The position numbers were made by a program, and so were the translations under genes. From Natronolimnobius baerhuensis (GTDB taxonomy: Archaea > Halobacteriota > Halobacteria > Halobacteriales > Natrialbaceae): a stretch of DNA of 64,000 nucleotides. The stretch is taken from NCBI RefSeq assembly GCF_002177135.1, contig NZ_MWPH01000005.1, positions 1 through 64,000 on the forward strand. Reading direction: 5' to 3'. The first letter of the stretch is position 1; each line of letters opens with the position of its first letter. Shown piece after piece: positions 27,709 through 37,051 of this stretch. The notes beneath the pieces are model-generated. The model searched no databases. It was not told where the DNA came from and was given only the letters and a program-made list of their open reading frames with translations.

Positions 27709-28098
27709 TTAGATACAATCTTGGGGATTGAGTGCACCCGCTTCTTGCAATTCCGAATCAAACGAAAGGAGATCAGCGTCATGGCCCTGTGCACAGGCAA
27801 GAATCGAGCAATCAAGGGGATACAAGAGAGTTTCACGCTGCAATCGATTGGCGTCCATCATATCGGATGCATCAGGAATTACAACTCGGACATCAGCGGT
27901 GATTTCGTCTTGAATTGCCTCAGCCTGCGATAACTCGAGGCGTTCCTTTTTGGTGAGGACTGATCGTAATTCCATGAGATTAAGCGTTGATGTGAGGAAG
28001 TCGTGGCCTCCATCAAGGAGATCAGCAGCTACCGCTCCACTATCTGGTTCGTCAGTCACTGCGGCGATGAATACGTTAGTATCGAGAAAGAGCTTCAT
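27709..28098 (-). CDS. vapC: PIN-domain toxin (VapC)
   Basis: A 129-residue PIN toxin. The first catalytic Asp is in MKLFLDTNVFIAAV, a middle Glu in STLNLMELRSVL, and a later Asp in YPLDCSILACAQ with a final acidic group near LLSFDSEL. The ATG at 28098 overlaps the stop of the upstream antitoxin as ATGA. It is a standard small VapC RNase. Confidence 0.85.
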   Translation of the reverse strand: MKLFLDTNVFIAAVTDEPDSGAVAADLLDGGHDFLTSTLNLMELRSVLTKKERLELSQAEAIQDEITADVRVVIPDASDMMDANRLQRETLLYPLDCSILACAQGHDADLLSFDSELQEAGALNPQDCI

Positions 28099-28253
28099 GA
28101 CCGTTCGCGCAGTTCACGGACCTCAGCGACCGAATCGACATCAAGTTCGCTGGCAAGTCCTCGAAGTCGTTCGCCGAGCGGCGGCCGGTCACCTTCCTCG
28201 TCTTCGTTGTCAGTGCGAGCAAATTCGTTTACGTCATCAGCGTAGACTCCCAT
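28095..28253 (-). CDS. vapB: short antitoxin partner of the PIN toxin
   Basis: A 52-residue acidic protein starting MGVYADDVNEFARTDNEDE and ending in the charged helix SVAEVRELRERS. It is followed by an ATGA overlap with the PIN toxin gene. The size, position and toxin overlap support an antitoxin, although it looks like only a toxin-binding region without an obvious DNA-binding domain. It is short enough to be missed by automatic annotation. Confidence 0.65.
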   Translation of the reverse strand: MGVYADDVNEFARTDNEDEEGDRPPLGERLRGLASELDVDSVAEVRELRERS

Positions 28254-28427
28254 ACTCAACTAATTGCTTTCCGTCGGTAAAACAGTTCGGCACAAATGGA
28301 GCCAATACTCATGTTGTCTGCCGGCACTGTGAATCTTTAATTGATTAGTTACGCTTATTACTGAACTCTTCTCTCTTTTGGAAAGATACTGCCCAAGGGC
28401 ACCTCTAGACTAAGTAAATGTGCAAAG

Positions 28428-28979
28428 TTATCTTGAAATCACTTCGTACTCGTACTCAATTTCGTCGAGACCACGAATCGCTGTGAGGTCAAGGTCACTA
28501 TCTCGAACCTCTCGACAACGCCATTCATTGATTGGCCACCCAACATTGGCCAGCCGTTGGTTAGCTCTATCAAAAACCTCGACACCGCTGATTATGATCG
28601 AGCCCTCCTCCGGCTCGAAATCAGGATAATGATCAGTCACACGCACATCAATTGGTAAGGTAAAGTCGATGATTTCTATTGTTCCATCGAGTTCCGAGGG
28701 TTCGTCGTAGTAATCAGCTTCATAGCCTAAATGATGGGTGTGGACAGCAATCGATGCAACTTCGATATCATTTGTATCGATTATTGCTCTTGAACAATCC
28801 CATTGAATGAACTCAATACCGTTATCGATAACTGTTCGAGGTCTATCAAACTCGTCAGGATCTCGTTCTTGTGCTGTTCCCGTTGTAGACACAATTGTAC
28901 TCGATGTTACTGCACTGACAGCGGCTAATACTCTTCGTCGTGATAAGGAATTATCCTCCATCATGTGGGTTGTTCCCAT
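28428..28979 (-). CDS. Tat-exported protein of unknown function
   Basis: The protein of about 183 residues has a twin-arginine signal (LSRRRVLAAVSAVTSSTIVS) without a lipobox Cys, so it is secreted or released. The mature part is beta-rich and acidic (TIEIIDFTLPIDVRVTDHYP). Possible starts are 29006, 28979 and 28964; a TATA-like TTATTTGG lies just upstream of the middle one. It is the last gene before the conjugation-like cluster on the same strand and may be cargo. Confidence 0.6.
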   Translation of the reverse strand: MGTTHMMEDNSLSRRRVLAAVSAVTSSTIVSTTGTAQERDPDEFDRPRTVIDNGIEFIQWDCSRAIIDTNDIEVASIAVHTHHLGYEADYYDEPSELDGTIEIIDFTLPIDVRVTDHYPDFEPEEGSIIISGVEVFDRANQRLANVGWPINEWRCREVRDSDLDLTAIRGLDEIEYEYEVISR

Positions 28980-29034
28980 CTCTCTATCCAAATAACCATA
29001 GTCCACAGGTCATTGCAGGAGAATGTGAACAATC

Positions 29035-30303
29035 TCAGCGAGAAATGGTTTTCTTCATACGCTTCCAAATTGTGTCTCTATCATCAGTAGCTTCTTTGAA
29101 ATTCGAAGACTGATCACAGTCCTCGAATTGTTCTGCACAATTCTCAAGAGACTCTCGAAGTGCTGTGTTCTCGTCTTCGAGTTCCTCGAGACGGGCGTTT
29201 TTCTGCTCGAGCGTCGCCTCGAGAGCAGACACACGCTCGCTCAAGAGTTGATTCTTCTCGGCGAGATAGGCTGCCCGCGCACCGTCAGTGCCGCTCACAG
29301 TCCGCTCAGTCGTCGATGTGGGTCCATCCTGGCTGTTGCCCTGTGCAGCCGTCGTCTGCCCTCCTCCAGTGCTTGTCTCGTTTCCACTCGAGGGATCGTA
29401 GACGTCCTCCGTACTCGCGATTGCTCGCTCGACTGTCTTCTCACCGTACGTTGAACCGTCGCTGTAATGGACCTCGTCCCACTTGTCTCGAAGCAGTCCC
29501 GACTGTCGGAACAGTTGATCGACTCGAGCAGCGTCACCACCCGTCCAGAACGCCAGCAAACAACACAGCGCCATATCGGCTTCCGACTGGCTGTCGTATC
29601 CAGCAGTCGAACCACGCCACAGTCGATCAAACTTCTCACCGTTCGATGCGTACCTCGCTTTCTCGAGGAGTTCCTCGTCCTCGAGTGCCAGTGATTGCTG
29701 ACGGCTCTCAGTGACCGGTGGGTTAGCCTCGACAGTGTCAGCCCCATCACTGACCTCGGACACGATAAACTCCTCGTGAACCGCCTCGAGTGCCTCCTGT
29801 CGCTCGTTGATTGACATCGGCGTTCCTCTGACGTGGTCTGCGGTCACGGTAAAGAAGCGAGCGTGATCATACATCTCGAGCGTCCCATGTCGATTTCGCC
29901 CATCAGGAAGCTCACCCTCGAGGAGTACGTGATACCCCGTTCCCGACGGCGAGACCTCAGTGAACGAATCCAATTGGTCGATGATCGACGGCGCTGGCTC
30001 GAGTGGCTTGCCTGTCTCGGGATCGCGGCAGTCGTCTAGGTCCACACCGACCAACGGATCCGTCGCGGTGAAGACGAAGCCGATGCCATCAGCACCAGTC
30101 ACCACGTACTCGAGTGCCTGCTCCAGCGTCGTCCACGTTCGGTCGTCGGTCGTCGACGCAAAGCTTCCAGTTGTTGGATCCACTGGCACCTTCGTTGTCT
30201 TTCCATCCCTGTCTTCTGCCCGCCAACAGATCCACTGTGGGCGTTCGGCTAGTTCGTCTGGGATCGCTTCGATGTCGAATTTATCTTCATTCTGATTATT
30301 CAT
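29035..30303 (-). CDS. PrimPol-like replication primase of plasmid/phage type
   Basis: The 422-residue protein starts with the pattern of self-synthesising or plasmid primases (RPQWICWRAEDRDGKTTKVP, VDPTTG). It carries a PrimPol-like metal motif in VGVDLDDCRD and the SPSGTGYHVLL strand, then a helical segment with LCCLLAFWTGGDAARVDQLF near residues 240-270. The C-terminus is a coiled coil (about 340-395). Such proteins prime plasmid, viral or conjugative-element replication. It lies downstream of the giant ATPase, separated by 276 bases that contain palindromic repeats. Confidence 0.7.
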   Translation of the reverse strand: MNNQNEDKFDIEAIPDELAERPQWICWRAEDRDGKTTKVPVDPTTGSFASTTDDRTWTTLEQALEYVVTGADGIGFVFTATDPLVGVDLDDCRDPETGKPLEPAPSIIDQLDSFTEVSPSGTGYHVLLEGELPDGRNRHGTLEMYDHARFFTVTADHVRGTPMSINERQEALEAVHEEFIVSEVSDGADTVEANPPVTESRQQSLALEDEELLEKARYASNGEKFDRLWRGSTAGYDSQSEADMALCCLLAFWTGGDAARVDQLFRQSGLLRDKWDEVHYSDGSTYGEKTVERAIASTEDVYDPSSGNETSTGGGQTTAAQGNSQDGPTSTTERTVSGTDGARAAYLAEKNQLLSERVSALEATLEQKNARLEELEDENTALRESLENCAEQFEDCDQSSNFKEATDDRDTIWKRMKKTISR

Positions 30304-30444
30304 ATTTAGTCACCATCTGCATTGACTCTCCGGCTTTGACGGAGTCGAGAAAACCCTCGAGGCACCGAACTTTCTTACGTGATTTCGACTGCCCTGACCG
30401 ACGGGGAAACCCCCTTCTATACTAGTCGGTTTTGTCCACGAATT

Positions 30445-30528
30445 TGCCTGGACATTCGACGCAGTCTTGCGGTTTTTCCCTGGACATCCCTGTCCAGGCA
30501 TTTCCCCGGCCCCCAGAATGCCTGGACG
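30445..30528. repeat. CCTGGACA palindromic repeat cluster, candidate origin or operator
   Basis: Four copies of CCTGGAC lie in 84 bases: TGCCTGGACA at 30445, CCCTGGACA at 30478, inverted TGTCCAGGCA at 30491 and TGCCTGGACG at 30519. The middle two form a perfect palindrome with eight-base arms and a four-base loop (CCTGGACA-TCCC-TGTCCAGG, 30479-30498). The cluster occupies the only long gap (30304-30579) between genes of the conjugation-like module, just before the primase start. It could be a replication origin, transfer origin, or primase operator. Confidence 0.55.
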
Positions 30529-30579
30529 GCACTGATTGTGGATGGAGAGTTCCCTATCTCTGGTAGGTACTATCATGGG

Positions 30580-33500
30580 TCAGTCGAGGAAGTCTCGCCC
30601 ATAGGATGAGAGCATAATACCAGTATAGTGACGTACGCGCTCACCGTCCCGTGTCGGACGATATTCGTCATACGAAACATGCTCGCTCAGCTTCCGGCCA
30701 AACCAGGACTTCGCATACGTTTCATGGTCGTGCGTGCCTGCCCACGCTTCGTAGGCGGTGTAGAGATCATCCTTTGCAATTTCGGCACCTTCCTGTTGAA
30801 GAAGGCAGTCCTCGACGAAGGTCCCGAAATCGACATCTTGTGAGCCATCTAATGGACTCTGTTCGGGTTGCTCCGTCGAAGAAGCAGCAGTGGATTGCTC
30901 CCGGTCACTTTCTGAAAGAACAGGCAGGACAGATGTCTCAGACTGGTTTACTTCAGCAGGGCCGGGACAAGACTCAGCGGGTTGCGAGTTCATCACATCG
31001 ACGAGAGAATCGAGAGGACGTCGCTGCCCATCACGGTAGATCTGCATGGAGTTACTGTCCCTCTCGAGGACGGCAATTACAGACGATTCGAGAGGCGCAT
31101 CCGTTGTCGATGTGACTGTCTCAGGAACGAACGGCTCTCGGATCGACACCCACTCTTGTTCGAACGCAGATTTGCTGTCGTAGCGGTGGCGTTTGCTCGG
31201 TTCGTAGACAACGTACTCATCGGTGGCTCGATCATAGCTATACACGGCAGGCACATCGCTTCGTGAAAGCGACTCGAGTGACGAGACGGTCACAAATTCA
31301 GTACCTAGTCCATCGCTCAAACGATACTCACCCCTGTCCTGAGTCCACACAGAACGTCTCGAGTCACCAGTCGCCGGTCGAACTGCGGTCACACCATCTC
31401 GAACGTTTGCACCACCATCGAACGTGATGTGCGAATCAGTCGTGTATAACCGTACTTCCCCGGATTCGAGTTCGTTGACTGGCGATGTGAGGATATCCTC
31501 GAGACGGGCTGCAGTTTGCAGTTCATCGTCACCGCCCTCAGTAGTGGTAACGACGAACAATGGAACGTGATCAGCCTCTCGAGCCCGTTGGAAGTTTCGA
31601 AGGACTTTCACCGGTTTATCGACTGTCGTTGACTCAACCTCGATATCGAAGATCTGCTCACAGTCGGGATGAACCGCCCGGCCATCGGGTTTCTCGCTTC
31701 CATCCTGCGTGAATATCGTGACATCGAAATCCACCTGTGAGAGTTCTCGCTTGGTAGCGAACAACAACTCATCGTGCAGATCGCTTCCCGAGGACCGCAC
31801 ATCACCCGTATCCGGCTCAGTTACCGCTTCACCGTCGTCGGTCAATCGGACGACGATCTCCCCATCATCCTGATCAAGCGTGACCTCGAGCAATCGGGAT
31901 CGGTCTCGGATTGCTCCAAGCTCTTCGATTGATGGTGGTGATGCATCGGCAGCCTCGTATCGTGTTCGAAGCGTCTGATCCACCGACTGCACAGGAACCC
32001 ATCCGTTCGCCTCGCGAACGCCCTGTTGGTGTTGAATCGTTCGGACAGCGTTTGCGAGCGCAACGTCGAGATCGTCGGATCCTAACTCAAACGTTTCACG
32101 AACAGTAGACGGTGTTTGACTGGTTGGCGGTGAATCCGTCACCACACCGTACTCTGAATCTGCTCGCTCGTGAATTCGCTCGAGTGCGTTCTGAAACGCC
32201 TGCTCTTCAGCAGCGGTCAGCGGGGTATCGCTCTCGGGGTGGCCAAACGGAATCGGGAGTGGTGCCAGACTGAACGGCTCTGGACCAGTCTCGCCGAACG
32301 TTGGACTCGGTAGTCGAACAATCCATTCGCCACGTGGCAGTGACCGAATTCGATTGGCGAACTCGACGGGATCCATATCCTCATGGGCCATCACCTTCGC
32401 GATCTCGTTGTCGACGGCGATCTTGCCGATGATCGGACTGCCGACGTCGTTGAGAACATTTAGATAGACTTCGCGACCGCCCTTGACGTCGAGTTGCTCA
32501 GGGAACTGCAGTGAGAGGCCAACAGAGAGCCGGAAACTTCGTCCCTTCTCCAACAGCGTGTTCATTACGTCAGAGACAGCCAGACTCGAGGCCTCGTCGA
32601 TGATCAGGTTGACCACGTAGTCGTCCGGCTTCTGTTGGATATCGTCACTACGCTCTCGCAGCGCGTTGTATAGCTCCGTCAGTATGACGCCGGTCATCGC
32701 CTTTGCAGATTCATCTCGAAGCCCGCCGAGGTCGAACAGGATCACGTTGCGATCATCGAGAACATCGCGGAAGTCGAACTGCGACTCGGTGTTGTTGAAG
32801 ACTCGTCTCAGATGCTCGTCCTGTGAGATATAGTCGAGACGATTACTGACACCCCCCATTACAGTCGCGAACGTGTTTGGGTCGAGCTGTAGTTGGCGGT
32901 CGAGCCGTCGCTGGACCTGTGCATTGCTCGAGCGTGGTGCTGCATCATCCACGGGGTTCGGCGGGCCAGCATGCCAGAGTTGGTCGACAACGTACTCGAG
33001 TTGATCGTGAGCGAAGTAATCGACACTCTCGCGATAGCGGCCGTTCTCGCGGCCATACTCGTCGTCGTAGAGTGTCTTGATGAGGTATTTGATGAGCGTT
33101 GGCGCGACAACCGCTCGCTCGTAGCGCTCTTCACCCATCACCATCTTCAGAATCTCCTCGTAGTGATCCGCCTTGTTCTGGACTGCATCGACACGCCGAA
33201 CCCCGTTCTCGAGTTGGCGCCCGATATTGAAGAACGCAAACCCGGGAAGGACCTCCGGAATCGGAAAGTGTAGGACGTTTTCGTCGAGATCGTCAACGCC
33301 GAATCGGTGGGCGTGGGCTCGCATGTAGTCCTCACAGAGTCCGTCGCCTTTCGCATCAATCAGAATAATCGGGCCGTCAGCCTGGTCGTAGAGTGAGAGC
33401 TTGTCGTTGGTCAGTGACTTCGATTTACCACCACCTGTCGTAGCCGCTCGAACGTAGTGCGTTGGAAGCAACGATGGGGGAATCCGAACCGGCTGTCTTT

Positions 33501-34887
33501 CCGGTTCACCATTCTCATCAATGGCATAGCCGATTGCCATACCCTCCCGGAACTCGTCCATGAGGTCCGGGTGCGGCCGTGGCAATGGATTCCGGGAGCG
33601 TTGCTCGGAGCGTGTCCCACGGCTCCCTTCGACAGTGAGGTCCTGTGAAGAGGGGACGACAGTAAGATTCGCGAGTTCATCGGCGTTCAATACGAGATCG
33701 GGACGGTGTTTCCCCCGTCCAGTTGAGAGTTCCGAATGAAGTACCTTGTTGAGAACTGCTCGAGCGCGTTTTCGTTTCGTTCTGGTCAGCATCCCCTTCG
33801 AGCGAATCCGCTGTCCCTCGAGTTCGTAGAACGGGCCATCTAAGGCGTTCAGTGATTGTGCGAGTTGGTCGAGTTGAGTCTCGATCTGCTTATCTAAATC
33901 TCCATCAGCAGTGGGCGGAATTGCAACTGCTCGAGCGTTCACGGAAAAGGTTCGTTTTGGATGCTTGGCCTCGATTCGGTTGATTCGATTTTGGGCTTCA
34001 GTTCCAAGGGTCGGCTCACGTTCGTCTGCATCGAGATCACCCGTCTCGAACAGGGGACCGATATAGCGCTGGCCGAACGTATCTCGTCCATCTCGAAGAT
34101 CCTCAACGCGTAACTCTGCATCAGCTGTCCACTCGTCTTTGCGCTGCCAGACCACCTGGAACGCAACCGGGTACTCGAGTTCGGTGAGGTGATCAATCAG
34201 CGTCGCGAGTGGCGGTTGATCAGTATCGTACTCGGTTGGATCTGGATCTCGACCAGCAAATGATTTGATCGTCGTCATCCAGTCGCGCTTGCGCTGCGCC
34301 CGTCCGTGCCACTGAACGCCAATCGGCTCGACGTCCTCGAGTGGTGGCCGAGCGGAAACCGTCGCTGAGTCTGAAGACGACGCTTCTACCTCAAGAGACG
34401 AATCGGTGGTGACCGCGGAGTCATCGACTACGTCCTCGAGGATCGAACGACCACCGTCAGTTTGCTCATTCTCTCTATACTCATCTCGTTCATCAGCCAG
34501 TGGCGGATCCAGCAGTCTCCCGTCCTCGAGGCGTTCGTGATACTCGTCTTGTGTGTAGTCGACTGGCTGGACGAGCTTCTGCTCGAGACGTAACTCACTC
34601 CGTGTGATGTCGAATGTCTTCGGATAAATCGTTCTGAGTTGCTTCTCAAGTGTCTCGAGGTGTGCCGAGTGATCAATGCCGTAGTAGAACTCAACTGGGT
34701 CGTCTTCGCCTTCGCTGATGGCAAGAAATTCGAACGTCGGCGGGGCTGTATCAGTAAATGGATTGAGACGGTCAGACACGTTTCGAGCAGCAGGATTCGT
34801 GAGTTTATGCAAACTCTCGAGTGCGGCAGGAACCTCAGCAGTCCGCAGTTCCTCGGAGGTTGGCGTCACTCGGATGTACTCACTCAT
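30580..34887 (-). CDS. giant HerA/VirD4-like ATPase of the conjugation-like module
   Basis: A 1435-residue protein. After about 480 residues of N-terminal domain comes a P-loop ATPase with Walker A TTGGGKS (about residues 484-490 from this start), ILIDAKGDGL and the Walker B region VNLIIDEASS, with a GLSLQFPEQL segment typical of DUF87/HerA and TraG-like pumps. A long C-terminal half (about 900-1435) is unlike known coupling proteins. It may include a nuclease-like region around VDFDVTIFTQDGS and IFDIEVESTTVDKPVK, and it ends in a helical domain. A ribosome binding site GGAGGTGA eight bases upstream fixes the start at 34887, overlapping the preceding gene by eight bases. Confidence 0.75.
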   Translation of the reverse strand: MSEYIRVTPTSEELRTAEVPAALESLHKLTNPAARNVSDRLNPFTDTAPPTFEFLAISEGEDDPVEFYYGIDHSAHLETLEKQLRTIYPKTFDITRSELRLEQKLVQPVDYTQDEYHERLEDGRLLDPPLADERDEYRENEQTDGGRSILEDVVDDSAVTTDSSLEVEASSSDSATVSARPPLEDVEPIGVQWHGRAQRKRDWMTTIKSFAGRDPDPTEYDTDQPPLATLIDHLTELEYPVAFQVVWQRKDEWTADAELRVEDLRDGRDTFGQRYIGPLFETGDLDADEREPTLGTEAQNRINRIEAKHPKRTFSVNARAVAIPPTADGDLDKQIETQLDQLAQSLNALDGPFYELEGQRIRSKGMLTRTKRKRARAVLNKVLHSELSTGRGKHRPDLVLNADELANLTVVPSSQDLTVEGSRGTRSEQRSRNPLPRPHPDLMDEFREGMAIGYAIDENGEPERQPVRIPPSLLPTHYVRAATTGGGKSKSLTNDKLSLYDQADGPIILIDAKGDGLCEDYMRAHAHRFGVDDLDENVLHFPIPEVLPGFAFFNIGRQLENGVRRVDAVQNKADHYEEILKMVMGEERYERAVVAPTLIKYLIKTLYDDEYGRENGRYRESVDYFAHDQLEYVVDQLWHAGPPNPVDDAAPRSSNAQVQRRLDRQLQLDPNTFATVMGGVSNRLDYISQDEHLRRVFNNTESQFDFRDVLDDRNVILFDLGGLRDESAKAMTGVILTELYNALRERSDDIQQKPDDYVVNLIIDEASSLAVSDVMNTLLEKGRSFRLSVGLSLQFPEQLDVKGGREVYLNVLNDVGSPIIGKIAVDNEIAKVMAHEDMDPVEFANRIRSLPRGEWIVRLPSPTFGETGPEPFSLAPLPIPFGHPESDTPLTAAEEQAFQNALERIHERADSEYGVVTDSPPTSQTPSTVRETFELGSDDLDVALANAVRTIQHQQGVREANGWVPVQSVDQTLRTRYEAADASPPSIEELGAIRDRSRLLEVTLDQDDGEIVVRLTDDGEAVTEPDTGDVRSSGSDLHDELLFATKRELSQVDFDVTIFTQDGSEKPDGRAVHPDCEQIFDIEVESTTVDKPVKVLRNFQRAREADHVPLFVVTTTEGGDDELQTAARLEDILTSPVNELESGEVRLYTTDSHITFDGGANVRDGVTAVRPATGDSRRSVWTQDRGEYRLSDGLGTEFVTVSSLESLSRSDVPAVYSYDRATDEYVVYEPSKRHRYDSKSAFEQEWVSIREPFVPETVTSTTDAPLESSVIAVLERDSNSMQIYRDGQRRPLDSLVDVMNSQPAESCPGPAEVNQSETSVLPVLSESDREQSTAASSTEQPEQSPLDGSQDVDFGTFVEDCLLQQEGAEIAKDDLYTAYEAWAGTHDHETYAKSWFGRKLSEHVSYDEYRPTRDGERVRHYTGIMLSSYGRDFLD

Positions 34888-37051
34888 CCGTGTGGTCACC
34901 TCCGTCAATCCACGTTAGCACCTCATGATCCTCCACTTGTGCTTCTTTAGAATCGGTTTCCTCGTCTCGAGAGTCGTCTACAGAGCGTGTATCACTTCGA
35001 TCAGGAACGCCGGGAAGATCGCCTCGAGACTGTTCTTTGGCGTCGAAATCGATCACAGCCTTCTCTTTCTCGAGTGCATGAACCTCGATCCCGCGCCAGT
35101 CGCCGTCAACGCCGACAAGGGCTTCCGAGTATCCGATGTCCTCACTCCCTGGAACGGCGTCTTGGACAAACCGCATTTGCGCCGAGTTCAAGCCGAATTC
35201 GTTCGCCCAGTGCTGGTCCATCCCATCGAGGTGGTGGAACTGCTTGATCGCACATTGATCTAAGATGGCCTCCGACTCGGCATGCTGGAAGAACTCGTCG
35301 ACAGTCTGAGTGATCATCCGGATCGAAAGATCATGGTGGCGGTGGTGACGGAACACGATCTCGAGATACTCGAGACTGGCTGCATCCTGCATCAGATAGC
35401 GAGCCTCGTCAATGACGAACACGACCTCTTTGTCCGTCTCCTTTGCTCGCTCGTAGACTAACGTGATCAACAACTGCATGATGAGACTCGTGCTTCCACC
35501 GAGGCTGCCTTCCTGCTGAGCCAAATCCAGGTAAAAGACCTTCTCGTCGCGAAGATCGAACTCGGTCGGTCGCCCGAGGTTTTCGTAGCGACCATCCGCT
35601 GCAAAGGATCGCAACTGGTCAATCAGCCACGTCGCATCCGACTCGATCTTCTGTGTCTCCTCGTCAGTTCGGACGACGAAACCGTCCGGCTTGTCGACCA
35701 TGTCCTCGAGGATATCGAGGACATCCTGCATTGTCGGACTCTCGTTTTCGTGGGTCGCAATATCGTCCGTAATACCCTTCGTAGCATATGCCTCTTCGAT
35801 GGCCGTCTCGAGCGTTGTGCGTTTGTCGCCGAGTTGGATGCCACGAAGGGCAAAGTAGTTCGAGAGGAAGCTCATCACGCTGTCGAGCTTTTCGCGATAC
35901 GGACTCGCGTCTTCGCCCATTGCTCGCTGGATACGTTCGGGCGTTGGCTTGATCTCGAGCGGGTTCAATCCCATATCACCGCCGACCGTAATTCGTGTGC
36001 CACCGAGTGCTTCGGCGACGCCGGCCCAGTTATTCAACGGCTCGAGGATGATCCCGATTCGGTCCTCACTTTGCTCAATCGACCGGATGAAATTCTGTTT
36101 TGCACCGAACGATTTTCCGGATCCAGGATCCCCAATCGTGAACATCGCATAGCCATTTTCTCGAGCAAATGGATCGATCACGACGGGGCTCTCGTTTTTC
36201 CAGTGAGTCCCAAACTCGACGCCGTCATCCTCGAGAATCGTCGCGTTGTGTGGCGAAGCAAGGAGTGCACCGACAGCCCCTCCGAGCGAGATTGCTTCGC
36301 GACCGAACGGGTTCGAACCGATTGGTGCAGCAGCCTGAAGGGCAAGATCCTGTGTACAGATCGCTGTTTTCGGTGAGAGGCCAGCAGGCTGTTCGCGAAG
36401 CCGACTCCGAATCGTCCGGACTGCCTCCCGAAGTTCGTCTTTTCGCTCTGCACGGACAGTGATGAACATTCCCTGATCGAACACACGGCTGCCGTTCTCG
36501 ACCGCCTTGTACGTCGACACTGCCTCGTTCGCTCGCTCCTGGAGGTAGGCCCCACGAACGCTTTGCTCGAGATCAGCGTCGACCTGCAGGTCGTCAGCGA
36601 CTCGCTGGAGTTCGTCTCGAGCTTTCTGCTGATTCTTCGGCGTAATGTGGACGGTTAGATCGAACTCGATATCGGTCAGTTCGAACAGTTCGTTCAGATA
36701 GCCGTCCTTCGGGTAGTCCGGATAATCCGCAATGTAGAGCGTCGACGTCCACTGCTCGCCGACCTGTGCAGCGCGTGTTTCCCACGTGATTGCCGACGGT
36801 GCAACGGCGCTTTTGTGACGTTCCGGAATCTCCTCGAGGATCGTCTCTTCGACAGCGCCCTCCTCGAGCGTGTCTTCGTCGAGGAACTCCGAAAGGTCCA
36901 CTTCCGTTTCCTCGTGTGTCCGAGCCTGGTAGATCTTCACGCCAACACCGAGAAGGACAGCAAATACGACAACGCCGGCAACGATGTGCGGCGTCTCGAG
37001 TCCAGCCAGATACTGCTCGAGAGCGGAGACAGCAAAGATAGTGCTACTCAT
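34880..37051 (-). CDS. virB4: VirB4/TraC-like conjugation ATPase
   Basis: The 723-residue protein has one N-terminal membrane segment (VAGVVVFAVLLGVGVKIY), then a VirB4-type middle domain and ATPase. Walker A is TIGDPGSGKSFGAKQN and Walker B is VVFVIDEARYLMQDA, followed by the FRHHRHHDLSIRMITQTVDEF segment typical of VirB4 and TraC. Such ATPases energise assembly of type IV secretion or pilus machinery. The start at 37051 has a GGAGG site upstream and overlaps the preceding stop by eight bases (ATGAGTAG), so the genes are coupled. Confidence 0.8.
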   Translation of the reverse strand: MSSTIFAVSALEQYLAGLETPHIVAGVVVFAVLLGVGVKIYQARTHEETEVDLSEFLDEDTLEEGAVEETILEEIPERHKSAVAPSAITWETRAAQVGEQWTSTLYIADYPDYPKDGYLNELFELTDIEFDLTVHITPKNQQKARDELQRVADDLQVDADLEQSVRGAYLQERANEAVSTYKAVENGSRVFDQGMFITVRAERKDELREAVRTIRSRLREQPAGLSPKTAICTQDLALQAAAPIGSNPFGREAISLGGAVGALLASPHNATILEDDGVEFGTHWKNESPVVIDPFARENGYAMFTIGDPGSGKSFGAKQNFIRSIEQSEDRIGIILEPLNNWAGVAEALGGTRITVGGDMGLNPLEIKPTPERIQRAMGEDASPYREKLDSVMSFLSNYFALRGIQLGDKRTTLETAIEEAYATKGITDDIATHENESPTMQDVLDILEDMVDKPDGFVVRTDEETQKIESDATWLIDQLRSFAADGRYENLGRPTEFDLRDEKVFYLDLAQQEGSLGGSTSLIMQLLITLVYERAKETDKEVVFVIDEARYLMQDAASLEYLEIVFRHHRHHDLSIRMITQTVDEFFQHAESEAILDQCAIKQFHHLDGMDQHWANEFGLNSAQMRFVQDAVPGSEDIGYSEALVGVDGDWRGIEVHALEKEKAVIDFDAKEQSRGDLPGVPDRSDTRSVDDSRDEETDSKEAQVEDHEVLTWIDGGDHTDE

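Noticed and set aside
29128-29714. Plus-strand frames opposite the primase
   Set aside because: Ser/Arg-rich antisense shadows.
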